From assembly GCF_002847285.1 (NCBI RefSeq), contig NZ_CP025407.1, positions 7,257,001 through 7,321,000 of the forward strand: a DNA stretch of 64,000 nt, read 5' to 3'. The translations under genes and the position numbers were made by a program. Of the stretch, positions 15,531 through 24,111 are shown piece after piece; the stretch's first letter is position 1, and every line of letters begins with the position of its first letter. This DNA comes from Streptomyces sp. CMB-StM0423 (GTDB lineage Bacteria; Actinomycetota; Actinomycetes; Streptomycetales; Streptomycetaceae). The notes below the pieces were generated by a model. The model worked only from the letters and a program-made list of their open reading frames with translations, made no database searches and was not told where the DNA came from.

Positions 15531-17903
15531 TCAGGAAGAGGGGCGGGTGCTCACCTTGAAAACCCAGGCGTGCTTCCCTGCCTTGCGGGCCGCCGCCGGC
15601 ACCTCGACGACCAGCGAGCCGCCGTCGACGTCCCAGTTCAGCGGACGGTCGCCGTAGCCGAGCATGGTGATCTTGTCGCCGGCCCTGAGGGGCACCGGGG
15701 CCTCGACGACGAGCCGGGACGAGGGCGCGGCGAGCGAGTGAATGTAGAAGGCGTCGCGCTTCATGGTGAACCGCAGGTCCTCGCCCAACTGCGCCATCCG
15801 CGACCAGTAGGTGGTGCCGTAGATCGCCTCGCCGTTGACGCGCAGCCACTCGCCGGTCTCGCGCAGCCGGCGCTCCATGATCTCGGGGATGGTGCCGTCG
15901 GCGCGCGGGCCGATGTCGAGGAGGAAGTTGCCGTTCTTGCTGACGATGTCGACGAGGCTGTGCACGACCTCCTCGGTCGTCATGTACGCATCGTCGGGCG
16001 TCTCGGCGTTGTAGCCGTAGGACCGCGGGTCGAGGCCGCGGCTGGCCTCCCACTTGGCGACGACGGTGTTCTCGTACACCTCGTACTCGGGCGTGGTGAA
16101 GTCGTGCGGGCCGATGCCGGAACGGTTGTTGACCGTCACCTCGATCGGCCGCGGGCGGTTCTTGGCGTGGTTGAAGTACTCGGCGAGCACCCGGTGGCTG
16201 TCGTTGGCGCCGCCGATGTCGCACCACATGATCTCGGTGTCGTACTCGCGGATCAGCTCCAGCATCTGCCCGGCCTGGTAGCCGCGGGTGTAGTCCTGGC
16301 CCGAGGTGTAGCCGGTGTAGGGCACGGGCTCCAGCGTGTACGGGTTGCGCGGGGCGTGGCCGTACCAGGGATTGTCGGGGTTGAACCACTCCGGCATCGA
16401 GAAGTACAGCCCGCGGTGCAACTCGGGGGTGTACTCGCGGGACGCGTCGAACAGCTCCTTGATCAGGTCGCGGCGGGGGCCCATCGCCACGGAGTTGCGG
16501 GTGGAGAGCTTGGTGTCCCAGAGCGCGAAGCCCTCGTGGTGCTTGGAGGTGAGCACGTGGTACTGCGCGCCCGCGTCCCGGAACAGCTCGACCCAGGAGC
16601 GCGGGTTGAAACGCTCGGCGCGGAACATCGGGATGAAGTCGTCGTACGCGAAGTCCTCGCCGTACACCTCCCGGTGGTACGCGTGCGTCGGGTTGTCCGG
16701 CTGGTTCATCTGCTGCCAGTACCACTCCGCGTACTGCTTGCCGACCGGCGCCCAGGCGGGCACCGAGTACACGCCCCAGTGGATGAAGATGCCGAACTTG
16801 GCGTCGTTGAACCAGTACGGCGCCTGATGGCTGCTCAGCGACGCGTCCGTCGGCTCGAAGTCGGGCACCCCGAGGGTCAGCGGGCGGGTGACCTCGGCGG
16901 CCGTGCCGCCCCGCCCGGTGGCGACGACGCGGCCCTCCTGTACGGTGCCCGGCGCCACACCCGCGCGGTTGCGGATGCCGACCGTGACCCGCGCCTGCTC
17001 GCCCGGGCCGAGCCGCGGTACCGGGACAGGCGCGACGGTGCGGGCGCCCTCGGTGTCGACGGTGACCGACAGGCCGTCGCGGGCGGCGATCCACACCCCG
17101 CCGGCGTTGATCAGCGTGGCCTCGACGGACTGCGCGCCGGAGCGCTCCAGCGAGGCGGTGGTGGAGCGGACGTTGCGCAGCGCGACGGCGCGCCCCTCGG
17201 CGACGGGCTGCAGGGAGAGCGCGAAGATGTGCAGCGCCGACTTGTTGGGCTCGGCCTTGTTGATGACCGGCAGGGTGAGTGCGACCGCCTCGCGCACCGG
17301 GTCCAGGCCGAGTTCGACGACGGCGATGGACACCTGGTGCGGGTCCTTGGTGCCGTTGGGGGCGTAGCGGTACGGGGCCCGGAGCGAGCCGCCGCCGGAG
17401 TACCAGTCGGGGGCGGACAGTCCCGCGGTGGCGGTGCTGCCGTCGGCATAGTGGACGGTGGCCGCGCCGGAGGCCGTGCCGTACGAGGAGGAGGCGAGGA
17501 ACAGCACGCTCAGGTAGTGGCCCGGGGGCAGTTCGACGCGCTGGCCCATGGCGACGATGTTGTCGGGGGCACCGGCGCCCGCGCCGGGGAAGTCGAAGGG
17601 GAAGCCGTCGACCTCGATCGGCCCCGCGGGCAGCTCCTCGCCCGGGTAGGTGTAGCCGCTGCCGTCGAAGTTGCCGCCGCGGGCGTCGGCGGTGTCGACG
17701 CCGTCGTTGTCGAAGTGGTCGGTCAGCGGCACCGGTACGGGGTCGGGGACCCGGCCCCAGTCGTCGGCGGTCGCGTTCTCGTCCGCGGCCCCGGCCGGGC
17801 CCTGTGGTGCGGCGCCTGCGGCGGTGGGCGCGAGGCCCAGCGCGGAGCCCGCTGCGGCGCCTGCGCCGATCGCCAGCACGTGCCGTCGTGCAAACCCGTT
17901 CAT
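15531..17903 (-). CDS. Secreted GH29 alpha-L-fucosidase
   Basis: Exported glycosidase of 790 residues. The N-terminus ARRHVLAIGAGAAAG is a twin-arginine signal, ending near residue 32 in GAAPQG. Residues 50-250 form a beta-sandwich-like extension of unknown role and 250-340 an Ig-like segment. The GH29 catalytic barrel starts near residue 345, with FGIFIHWGVYSVPAW, YHVLTSKHHEGFALWDTKLS and EIMWCDIGG; the Asp of the last motif sits where GH29 nucleophiles are found. NGNFLLDIGPRADGTIP closes the barrel. The ATG at 17903 follows GAGGGAG; an in-frame TTG 15 bp upstream overlaps that site and is rejected. It should release L-fucose from plant or host glycans outside the cell. Confidence 0.92.
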   Translation of the reverse strand: MNGFARRHVLAIGAGAAAGSALGLAPTAAGAAPQGPAGAADENATADDWGRVPDPVPVPLTDHFDNDGVDTADARGGNFDGSGYTYPGEELPAGPIEVDGFPFDFPGAGAGAPDNIVAMGQRVELPPGHYLSVLFLASSSYGTASGAATVHYADGSTATAGLSAPDWYSGGGSLRAPYRYAPNGTKDPHQVSIAVVELGLDPVREAVALTLPVINKAEPNKSALHIFALSLQPVAEGRAVALRNVRSTTASLERSGAQSVEATLINAGGVWIAARDGLSVTVDTEGARTVAPVPVPRLGPGEQARVTVGIRNRAGVAPGTVQEGRVVATGRGGTAAEVTRPLTLGVPDFEPTDASLSSHQAPYWFNDAKFGIFIHWGVYSVPAWAPVGKQYAEWYWQQMNQPDNPTHAYHREVYGEDFAYDDFIPMFRAERFNPRSWVELFRDAGAQYHVLTSKHHEGFALWDTKLSTRNSVAMGPRRDLIKELFDASREYTPELHRGLYFSMPEWFNPDNPWYGHAPRNPYTLEPVPYTGYTSGQDYTRGYQAGQMLELIREYDTEIMWCDIGGANDSHRVLAEYFNHAKNRPRPIEVTVNNRSGIGPHDFTTPEYEVYENTVVAKWEASRGLDPRSYGYNAETPDDAYMTTEEVVHSLVDIVSKNGNFLLDIGPRADGTIPEIMERRLRETGEWLRVNGEAIYGTTYWSRMAQLGEDLRFTMKRDAFYIHSLAAPSSRLVVEAPVPLRAGDKITMLGYGDRPLNWDVDGGSLVVEVPAAARKAGKHAWVFKVSTRPSS

Positions 17904-17929
17904 CCCGTTCTCCCTCAAGAACCTTGATC

Positions 17930-18009
17930 CATCCGATGTCTATGGGAGTTGTGTCAGATTCGAGCGCTTGCTGGGGAGGGAACGTAGAGATTCATCGGAT
18001 GAACGTCAA
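17930..18009 (-). promoter_or_regulatory. Fucosidase promoter with two palindromic operators
   Basis: Minus-strand promoter: -35 TTGACG (plus 18004-18009), exactly 17 bp, -10 TACGTT (plus 17981-17986). The spacer contains the palindrome TTCATC-G-GATGAA (17991-18003). A second core copy, CATCCGATG, lies at 17930-17938 in the leader. An AGCGCTTGCTG element at 17963-17973 is shared with the ThuA-fusion promoter. The layout suggests one regulator bound at both CATCSGATG sites and possibly a LacI-type protein between them. Confidence 0.65.
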
Positions 18010-18064
18010 GGCTCGGCGCAACGAGCGGTAACGGGCGGCACCCGGCGACTCCGAGCGGCAACGG

Positions 18065-18102
18065 ACCGGGGCCCGGTGGCGCGAACGCCACCGGGCCCCG
18101 GT
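18065..18102 (-). terminator. Strong hairpin terminator after MMPL gene (distal)
   Basis: Perfect 17-bp stem (18065-18081 with 18086-18102) closed by the tetraloop CGAA; second of two hairpins following the MMPL stop on the minus strand. Confidence 0.8.
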
Positions 18103-18116
18103 CGGGTTGGTGTGGT

Positions 18117-18142
18117 CCCGCGGTGCCCGGGGGCACCGCGGG
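18117..18142 (-). terminator. Hairpin terminator after MMPL gene (proximal)
   Basis: CCCGCGGTGCCC (18117-18128) pairs perfectly with GGGCACCGCGGG (18131-18142), 7 bp beyond the MMPL stop codon. It forms a tandem terminator with the hairpin at 18065-18102. Confidence 0.75.
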
Positions 18143-18149
18143 TCGTGCC

Positions 18150-20393
18150 TCAGCGCACGCCGGTGGGCTCGGGCGCCCGCTCCTCGCCGGCCGTAGGCGG
18201 CGGCGCGGGGGCCGCGGCGAGCTGCCGGTACAGCTTCTCGCCCTCCACGTCGACGTTCGGCAGGATCCGGTCCAGCCACTTCGGCAGCCACCAGGCGGAC
18301 TTGCCGATCAGCGCGAGCACCGCCGGGACGATGGTCATGCGGACCAGGAAGGCGTCGAAGAGGACCGCCACCGCCAGGCCGAAGCCCATCATCTTCACCA
18401 TGTCGTCGCCCGCGCCGATGAAGCCGGCGAAGACGCTGATCATGATGATCGCGGCCGCGGTGACCACCCGGGCGCCGTACCGGAAGCCGGTGACCACCGC
18501 CTCGCCGGCCGACTCCCCGTGGACGTACGCCTCGCGCATCCGGCTGACCAGGAAGACCTCGTAGTCCATCGCCAGGCCGAAGACCACGCCGATCAGGAAG
18601 ATCGGCATCATCGACATGATCGGACCGGTCTCCTCGACCCCGAAGGCCCCCGCCAGCCAGCCCCACTGGAACACCGCGACGACGGCGCCGAGCGCGGCGA
18701 GCACGGAGAACAGGAAGCCGAGGGCGGCCTTCAGCGGCACCAGCACGGAGCGGAACACCAGCATCAGCAGGACGAACGCCAGGCCGACCACCAGCGCCAG
18801 ATACGGCACCAGCGCGTCGTCGAGCACCTTCGAGAAGTCGATGTTCACCGCGGTGCTGCCGGTGAGGTACAGCTCCGCGCCGGTCTCGTCCTGCAGCGCG
18901 GACGACAGGTCGCGGATCTCGCGGACGACCTTCTCGGTGTCGGTGTCGCTCGGCCCGGTGGACGGGGTGACCATGACGGTCGCCGTGTCCCCGGCCTCGT
19001 TGAACCCGGCGGGGGAGACGGAGACGACGCCGTCCACGTCGGAGATCCGCGCGACGACCTCGTCGGCCGCGTCCTGCGGGTTCGCCGCCTCGGTGGCGTC
19101 GATGACGCCGGTGACCGGACCGTTGAAGCCCGGACCGAACGCCTCGGACAGCATGTCGTACGCCTTGCGCTGCGTGGTGTCCGTCGGCTGGCTGCCCTCG
19201 TCGGGCAGGCCCAGCTCCATGCTCGCCACCGGCGCGGCCAGCGCGCCGAGCCCGATGATGGCGGCGACCAGCACCAGGACCGGGCGCTTGAGCACCCCGC
19301 GGGCCCAGCGGGTGCCCATGTTCGGCTTGGCGTCGTGGTCGGACGCCTTCGGGGCGCCGGTCTCCGGGTTGGCCTTGCGCACCTTGCGGCCGTAGATCCG
19401 CTTGCCCACGATGCCCAGCGCGGCCGGGACCAGCGTGAGCGCGATGAGCACCGCCAGCGCGACCGTACCGGCCGCCGCGAAGCCCATCTTGGTCAGGATC
19501 GGGATGTTGACGACCGCCAGGCCCGCCAGCGCGATGATCACGGTGAGGCCGGCGAAGACGACCGCCGAGCCGGCCGTGCCCACGGCGCGGCCCGCCGCTT
19601 CCTCGCGGGAGTGGCCGTCCGTCAGCTCCGCCCGGTACCGGGAGGCGATGAACAGGGCGTAGTCGATGCCGACCGCGAGGCCGATCATCATCGCCAGGGT
19701 GGAGGTCGTGGCGGACAGGTCGAGCACGGTCGCCAGCGCCGTGATCGAGGAGATGCCGATGCCGACGCCGATGAGCGCGGTGATGATCGGCAGCCCCGCC
19801 GCGACCAGCGAGCCGAAGGTGATCACGAGCACGACCAGCGCGATGCCGACACCGATGATCTCGCCGTTGCCCATGTCGGGCTCGACCATCAGCGCGTCAC
19901 CGCCGGCCTGGATGTTCAGACCGTCGTCGCGCTCCTTGTCGACCACGTCGGTGATGGCGTCGCGGGTCGAGTCGTCCAGTTCCATGGACGTGACCTTGTA
20001 GTCGACGACCGCGTACGCCGTGGAGCCGTCCTCGCTGACCCCCGCGTTGTCCGCGAACGGGTCGCTGACCTGCTCCACCTGGTTCCCGGCGATGCCGTCG
20101 AGCACGCCGTCGACCGCCTCGCGGCTGTCGGCGGCGGTGATCTTCTGGCCGTCGGGTGCCTCGAAGACGATACGGGCCGTCGCGCCGTCGGCGGACTGCC
20201 CCGGGAACCGCTCCTCAAGAAGGTCGAACGCCTGCTGTGCCTCGGTGCCCGGCAGCGCGAAGTCGTCCTCGGGCGCGGTGCCCGCCGACGACGCGCCGAA
20301 CCCGGCGAGAACGAAGAGCAGCAGCCATATCAGCGCCGTGATACCGCGCCGCCGGAAGGCTAGCCGGCCGAGTTTGTATAGGAAGGTGGCCAC
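18150..20393 (-). CDS. MMPL family (RND superfamily) transporter
   Basis: A 747-residue proton-driven exporter of the MMPL/ActII-3 type. It shows two repeats of one helix, an extracellular domain and five helices: the first helix is at residues 18-36, and the helix 2-6 block starts near residue 175 (GIALVVLVITFGSLVAAGLP). Characteristic motifs include GLAVGIDYALFIASRYR near 240 and FGLAMDYEVFLVSRMRE near 600, the conserved Asp-Tyr pair of the proton pathway. The GTG start at 20393 lies 11 bp after AGGAG. It is directly downstream of a TetR gene on the same strand, its likely regulator. Substrate (lipid, drug or antibiotic) is not deducible. Confidence 0.92.
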   Translation of the reverse strand: MATFLYKLGRLAFRRRGITALIWLLLFVLAGFGASSAGTAPEDDFALPGTEAQQAFDLLEERFPGQSADGATARIVFEAPDGQKITAADSREAVDGVLDGIAGNQVEQVSDPFADNAGVSEDGSTAYAVVDYKVTSMELDDSTRDAITDVVDKERDDGLNIQAGGDALMVEPDMGNGEIIGVGIALVVLVITFGSLVAAGLPIITALIGVGIGISSITALATVLDLSATTSTLAMMIGLAVGIDYALFIASRYRAELTDGHSREEAAGRAVGTAGSAVVFAGLTVIIALAGLAVVNIPILTKMGFAAAGTVALAVLIALTLVPAALGIVGKRIYGRKVRKANPETGAPKASDHDAKPNMGTRWARGVLKRPVLVLVAAIIGLGALAAPVASMELGLPDEGSQPTDTTQRKAYDMLSEAFGPGFNGPVTGVIDATEAANPQDAADEVVARISDVDGVVSVSPAGFNEAGDTATVMVTPSTGPSDTDTEKVVREIRDLSSALQDETGAELYLTGSTAVNIDFSKVLDDALVPYLALVVGLAFVLLMLVFRSVLVPLKAALGFLFSVLAALGAVVAVFQWGWLAGAFGVEETGPIMSMMPIFLIGVVFGLAMDYEVFLVSRMREAYVHGESAGEAVVTGFRYGARVVTAAAIIMISVFAGFIGAGDDMVKMMGFGLAVAVLFDAFLVRMTIVPAVLALIGKSAWWLPKWLDRILPNVDVEGEKLYRQLAAAPAPPPTAGEERAPEPTGVR

Positions 20394-20501
20394 GAGCAGG
20401 TTTCTCCTGATCTCGACGGTGGGTTGTGTTGAACCAGCCCGACGACGAGAGCGGCGTGCGCCAGGTGGAGCCGTGTTCTGTTGTGGTTGGCGAACGACAG
20501 G

Positions 20502-21101
20502 TCAGTTCATATGCAGGGCGGGGAGAATCACTGCGTCGACATAACGGACAAGATAGTCGCTGGTGACCGGCGCGTTCTCGATGAGGGGCCGGGCCAGCAT
20601 GGCCCCCAGCATCATGTGCGGGACGAACTTCGCGGCGGGGATGTCCGCGGTCAGCTCGCCGCGCGCGACGGCGCGATCGATCAGCTCCTGGAAGGCGGCC
20701 AGCTCCGGTTCGATCAAGAGCTGCCGCATGGCCTGCTGCAGTTCCTCGTTGGACTGCTGAGCGAAGGCGACCGCGCGCAGGAGGGCCGAATCCTTCTCCG
20801 CGCTCTGGCACACACCGTCGGCGAACTGCACGAGGTCTCCGCGCAGCGTGCCGGTGTCGATCCCGGCCGACCTCACCGGCTTTCCGTGCCGGAGCGCCGT
20901 GGCGACCAAGTGCGGCTTGGAGCGCCACTGGCGGTAGAGGGTGGCCTTGCTCGACCGCGTACGAGCCGCGACCGCGTCCATGGTGAGGGCCTCGTAGCCG
21001 ACTTCGCGCAGATGGTCGAGCACGGCGTCGAAGAGCTCCTGCTCGCGCTCGGCGCTCAGCCGGCTCCGGCGCCCGGTGGCACTGGTGTCCTGCACGACCA
21101 T
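20502..21101 (-). CDS. TetR family regulator of the MMPL exporter
   Basis: A 199-residue regulator. The N-terminal helix-turn-helix reads REQELFDAVLDHLREVGYEA, then TMDAVAARTRSSKATLYRQW. The C-terminal part resembles the TetR_C_11/AcrR-like ligand domain with LLRAVAFAQQSNEELQQAM. The ATG at 21101 follows GGAGAGGGGGC; a much longer frame continuing upstream runs antisense to other sequence and is not used. The gene precedes the MMPL gene by 108 bp on the same strand, and the palindrome at 21126-21140 lies just upstream, so it probably represses both itself and the exporter. Confidence 0.9.
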   Translation of the reverse strand: MVVQDTSATGRRSRLSAEREQELFDAVLDHLREVGYEALTMDAVAARTRSSKATLYRQWRSKPHLVATALRHGKPVRSAGIDTGTLRGDLVQFADGVCQSAEKDSALLRAVAFAQQSNEELQQAMRQLLIEPELAAFQELIDRAVARGELTADIPAAKFVPHMMLGAMLARPLIENAPVTSDYLVRYVDAVILPALHMN

Positions 21102-21125
21102 CGGGCCCCCTCTCCGGTCAGCGGA

Positions 21126-21140
21126 ACGAAACGGTTTCGT
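21126..21140 (-). promoter_or_regulatory. TetR operator, ACGAAAC-G-GTTTCGT
   Basis: Perfect 7-1-7 palindrome 24 bp upstream of the TetR start codon. It is AT-richer than its surroundings. It is the natural binding site for autoregulation of the TetR-MMPL unit; GAAAC/GTTTC half sites are common for this regulator class. Confidence 0.7.
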
Positions 21141-21199
21141 ACCCAAAAAATGGTAGCGGCTGTCAGAACCGGCTCGCGCCAATAAGGGTGTGGTTTGCG

Positions 21200-22186
21200 T
21201 CACTCTGTGAAGACGACCCAGACCGGGCCGCGGGCGAAGCGCAGCCGCTCGCCGTCCGCGCCGGTGAACTCCGTGCCGCCGCCCGCCGATCCGCGCTCCC
21301 ACCGCGCCTCGTACGACCTGCCGCCGCGCAGCACCTGCGCCTTCCCGGTGCCGACGGTCTCGGTGAAGGGGGAGACGTTGCCCGAGCGGTCGCCGAAGCC
21401 GGAGTCGTGGATCTTCACATGCTGGACGACGACCGTCGCCGCCGACAGCCGCCCGCCCGCCGCGGTGGCGGCCGGGGTGCCGTCGAAGGAGATCAGCCAG
21501 CGCTTCTTGCCCCCGTCCCAGGTGAAGCCGAAGCTCGCGGCCGGGTAGCGCACGGTGCGCTCGGCGGTGGCCTTGCCGCCCTTCGGCGCCCGGCCGAAGC
21601 GGAAGCCGATGTCCCGTGGCCGGTCCGCCTCGGGCGCCGCGGCCAGTGCCCGCTCCGGCCGGACGAAGAGGTTGTGTGGTACAGGCTTCGCGGGGTCGCG
21701 CAGGTACGCGTCGCCCGCCGTGGCCGGCGGCACGGGGAACAGGGGTGCCTTGTCGATGAGCGGGAGCAGCTTGGACTGCGCCCCGGAGAAGGCGAGCGCG
21801 GGCCTGCCGAACTGCTCCAGGAGTTCGAGGTCGGACTCGCGGGCGCTGCGCACCGGGCCGACCCGCTCCGGCGGGCGCGAGGCGTAGACCGCGAGCAGCC
21901 GGCTGAGGCCGGCTTCCACCCGTTCGGCGTAGACGATGTCCGCGCGCTCCAGGCCCGTCTGCGGGCGGGCGGGCGCGGCGTTGTCGACCTTCACGCCCAG
22001 TACGGGGCCGCCGCGTCCCGCCAGTCCGGTGAACGGCGAGCCACTTCCCAGCTCTTCCCGGGGTTTTTCGGGCTTCTGCGTCTCCTCTTTGGTGCACCCG
22101 CCCGCGAGCAGCAGCGGGAGCAGCAGGAGCACGGCCGGCAGGGCCGCGGGCGTACGCAGAAGGCGGGCTATGCGGCTGGTGCCCAT
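21200..22186 (-). CDS. DUF3048 (YerB-like) lipoprotein
   Basis: A 328-residue exported lipoprotein. The signal peptide has a long Leu-rich core and the lipobox LLAGGC at residues 26-31. The mature part carries the DUF3048 hallmarks VLGVKVDNAAPARPQTGLERADIVY, then RLLAVYASRPPERVGPVRSAR, and a C-terminal DUF3048_C segment with WDGGKKRWLISFDG and VVVQHVKI. The family resembles Bacillus YerB; its biochemical role is unknown to me. The ATG at 22186 follows GGAAAGGA. It is divergent from a small unknown gene at 22473. Confidence 0.85.
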   Translation of the reverse strand: MGTSRIARLLRTPAALPAVLLLLPLLLAGGCTKEETQKPEKPREELGSGSPFTGLAGRGGPVLGVKVDNAAPARPQTGLERADIVYAERVEAGLSRLLAVYASRPPERVGPVRSARESDLELLEQFGRPALAFSGAQSKLLPLIDKAPLFPVPPATAGDAYLRDPAKPVPHNLFVRPERALAAAPEADRPRDIGFRFGRAPKGGKATAERTVRYPAASFGFTWDGGKKRWLISFDGTPAATAAGGRLSAATVVVQHVKIHDSGFGDRSGNVSPFTETVGTGKAQVLRGGRSYEARWERGSAGGGTEFTGADGERLRFARGPVWVVFTE

Positions 22187-22472
22187 GGCGTCCTTTCCCG
22201 GGTGAAATGACCTTCATGTATGCCTATGGCCTGATTCTAGAATCGATCCGCCGGACCGGATAACGCCGGGCGTCACCGGCCCCGAGTCGTTACCCTGTGG
22301 AAACGGACAGCCCCGCCCGCGGGGAAGGGCCCGACACCTCGGACCGTCCGCGAGCCCAGCCGGCGCCACCGCGTCCGAACTGCCCACCCGAACAGCCCGG
22401 GGTGTCCGCCGCCGACACCCGCCGCCCGGCCAGGGCGGGCTGACCAGTTCACATGACCCGGAGGAGTGCACG
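22187..22472. promoter_or_regulatory. Divergent intergenic region with 12-bp palindrome
   Basis: The 286 bp between the DUF3048 gene and the small + strand gene contain the perfect palindrome GATTCTAGAATC (22233-22244), whose TAGAAT could serve as a -10 on the minus strand, and a small CCCCGC/GCGGGG hairpin near 22309-22322. No reading frame with coding character is seen. Confidence 0.35.
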
Positions 22473-22661
22473 TTGACCACCGAAGCCGCACCGGAACGGC
22501 ATCCCCAGCCCGCCCCCCGGCCGCACCCGCGTCCGCGAGCGGCCGAGGAGACCCTGAGCAGCCTGGACGTGTGGGCGCGCTCGGCCCCCATCCGGCTCGC
22601 CGGATACGAGGACGACCCGGCCGACACCGCCGAGCTGCACATCCTGCGCGGCATCGACTGA
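22473..22661 (+). CDS. Small protein of unknown function (62 aa)
   Basis: TTG start at 22473, 6 bp after the perfect Shine-Dalgarno GAGGAG. The first 28 residues are Pro/His/Arg-rich and look disordered. The remaining half reads SLDVWARSAPIRLAGYEDD and ends ELHILRGID, with a more constrained composition. No signal peptide or membrane segment. It is divergent from the DUF3048 gene and convergent with pntB, 37 bp away. I do not recognise the family. A short protein with a bland N-terminus and distinct C-terminus could be a peptide precursor, but no modifying enzyme is nearby, so a conserved orphan peptide is equally likely. Confidence 0.6.
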   Translation: MTTEAAPERHPQPAPRPHPRPRAAEETLSSLDVWARSAPIRLAGYEDDPADTAELHILRGID

Positions 22662-22698
22662 TCCGGCCGGGCCCCTTGCACCCGTACTCCCGCGTGTC

Positions 22699-24111
22699 CT
22701 AGCCGACGAACGTGCGGACGGCCGCCTTCAGATCGGCGAGCCCCTTCTTGGCGTCGGTGAAGAACATCCCGGTGTTTTCCGCGGTGTACAGCTCGTTGTC
22801 GATGCCCGCGTACCCGTGGCCCATCGACCGCTTGATCACCACCACGCTCTTGGCCCGGTCCACGTCCAGGATCGGCATGCCGGAGATCGCGTTGCCCGGC
22901 CGCCGCGCGGCCGGGTTGGTGACGTCGTTGGCGCCGATCACCAGCGCCACGTCCGCCTGCGGGAACTCCGGATTCGCCTCCTCCATCTCCTTGAGCTGCG
23001 GATACGGCACGTTGGCCTCGGCCAGCAGCACGTTCATGTGCCCCGGCATCCGGCCGGCCACCGGGTGGATCGCGTACGTGACCTCCACGCCGTGCTCCTC
23101 CAGCAGGTCCGCCAGGTCGCCCAGCTCGTGCTGCGCCTGCGCGGCCGCCAGCCCGTACCCCGGCACGATGACGACCTTGCCGGCGTACGCGAGCTGGATC
23201 GCCACGTCGTCGACGGAGACCGGGCGGACCTGCACGTCCCCGTCCGTGCCCACGGCCGCCGCCTCGTCGCCGGTGCCGAAGCCGCCGACGATGATGGCCG
23301 GAATCGAACGATTCATGGCGTCCGCCATCAGCTTGGTGAGGATCGTGCCCGAGGCGCCGACGAGCGCGCCGGCGATGATCAGCGCCGGCTCGTTGAGCAC
23401 GAAGCCGGCCATGCCGACCGCCGTGCCGGTGAAGGCGTTGAGCAGCGAGATCACCACGGGCATGTCCGCGCCGCCGATCGGCAGCACCATCGTGATGCCG
23501 AACGCCAGCCCCGCGAGCGTCAGCAGCGTCAGCGCCGCGACGCTGCCCGGGTCCACCACCAGCCAGACACCGGCCCCGGCGAAGACCAGGGCGAGCCCGG
23601 CGTTCAGCGCCTGGCTGCCCGGCAGGACGATCGGCTTGCCCGTGATCAGGCCCTGCAGCTTCCCGGCGGCGATCAGTGAGCCGGAGAAGGTGATGGCGCC
23701 GATGAGGATGTCGATGCCGCCCGGCACGGTGGTGCGCGCGCCGAGGTCCTCCGGGTGCGCGTGCTGGAGCACCTCGACGATGGCCAGCAGCGCGGCGGCA
23801 CCGCCGCCGACCGCGTTGAACAGGCTCACCAACTGCGGCATCGCGGTCATCTCGACGGTACGGGCCAGATACAGCCCGGCGCCGGAGCCGACGATGGTCG
23901 CGGAGAGCAGCACCAGCCAGCCGGTGGCGGTGATGTCGCCGCGCTCCGCCAGCAGCACCGCGGTCGCCACGATCGCGACCGCCATGGCACCGGCCGAGAG
24001 GGTGTTGCCGCGGCGGGCGGTGGCGGGGGAGTTCATCAGCCGCAGGCCGAGCACGAAGCACGCGGCGGCGGCCAGCAGCACGTACCGTACGGCGGTCTCC
24101 AGATCGCTCAC
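22699..24111 (-). CDS. pntB: NAD(P) transhydrogenase subunit beta
   Basis: Beta subunit of the membrane proton-translocating transhydrogenase (NADH + NADP+ to NAD+ + NADPH, driven by proton entry), 470 residues. The N-terminal half holds about eight or nine helices (for example LVLLSATIVGSGAGLYLA). The C-terminal NADP(H)-binding domain III has VIVPGYGLAAAQAQHELGDL, the loop around HPVAGRMPGHMNVLLAEA, and VIGANDVTNPAA, all family-diagnostic. It starts with GTG at 24111 overlapping the stop of pntAB (GTGA). It is the last gene of a three-gene operon. Confidence 0.95.
   Translation of the reverse strand: MSDLETAVRYVLLAAAACFVLGLRLMNSPATARRGNTLSAGAMAVAIVATAVLLAERGDITATGWLVLLSATIVGSGAGLYLARTVEMTAMPQLVSLFNAVGGGAAALLAIVEVLQHAHPEDLGARTTVPGGIDILIGAITFSGSLIAAGKLQGLITGKPIVLPGSQALNAGLALVFAGAGVWLVVDPGSVAALTLLTLAGLAFGITMVLPIGGADMPVVISLLNAFTGTAVGMAGFVLNEPALIIAGALVGASGTILTKLMADAMNRSIPAIIVGGFGTGDEAAAVGTDGDVQVRPVSVDDVAIQLAYAGKVVIVPGYGLAAAQAQHELGDLADLLEEHGVEVTYAIHPVAGRMPGHMNVLLAEANVPYPQLKEMEEANPEFPQADVALVIGANDVTNPAARRPGNAISGMPILDVDRAKSVVVIKRSMGHGYAGIDNELYTAENTGMFFTDAKKGLADLKAAVRTFVG

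Noticed and set aside
15519..17927. An 802-codon plus-strand open frame opposite the fucosidase
   Set aside because: Antisense shadow; GH29 motifs are all on the minus strand.
22473..22661. Lanthipeptide or lasso-peptide precursor
   Set aside because: No cyclase, dehydratase, protease or dedicated transporter gene is nearby; kept only as an unknown small protein.
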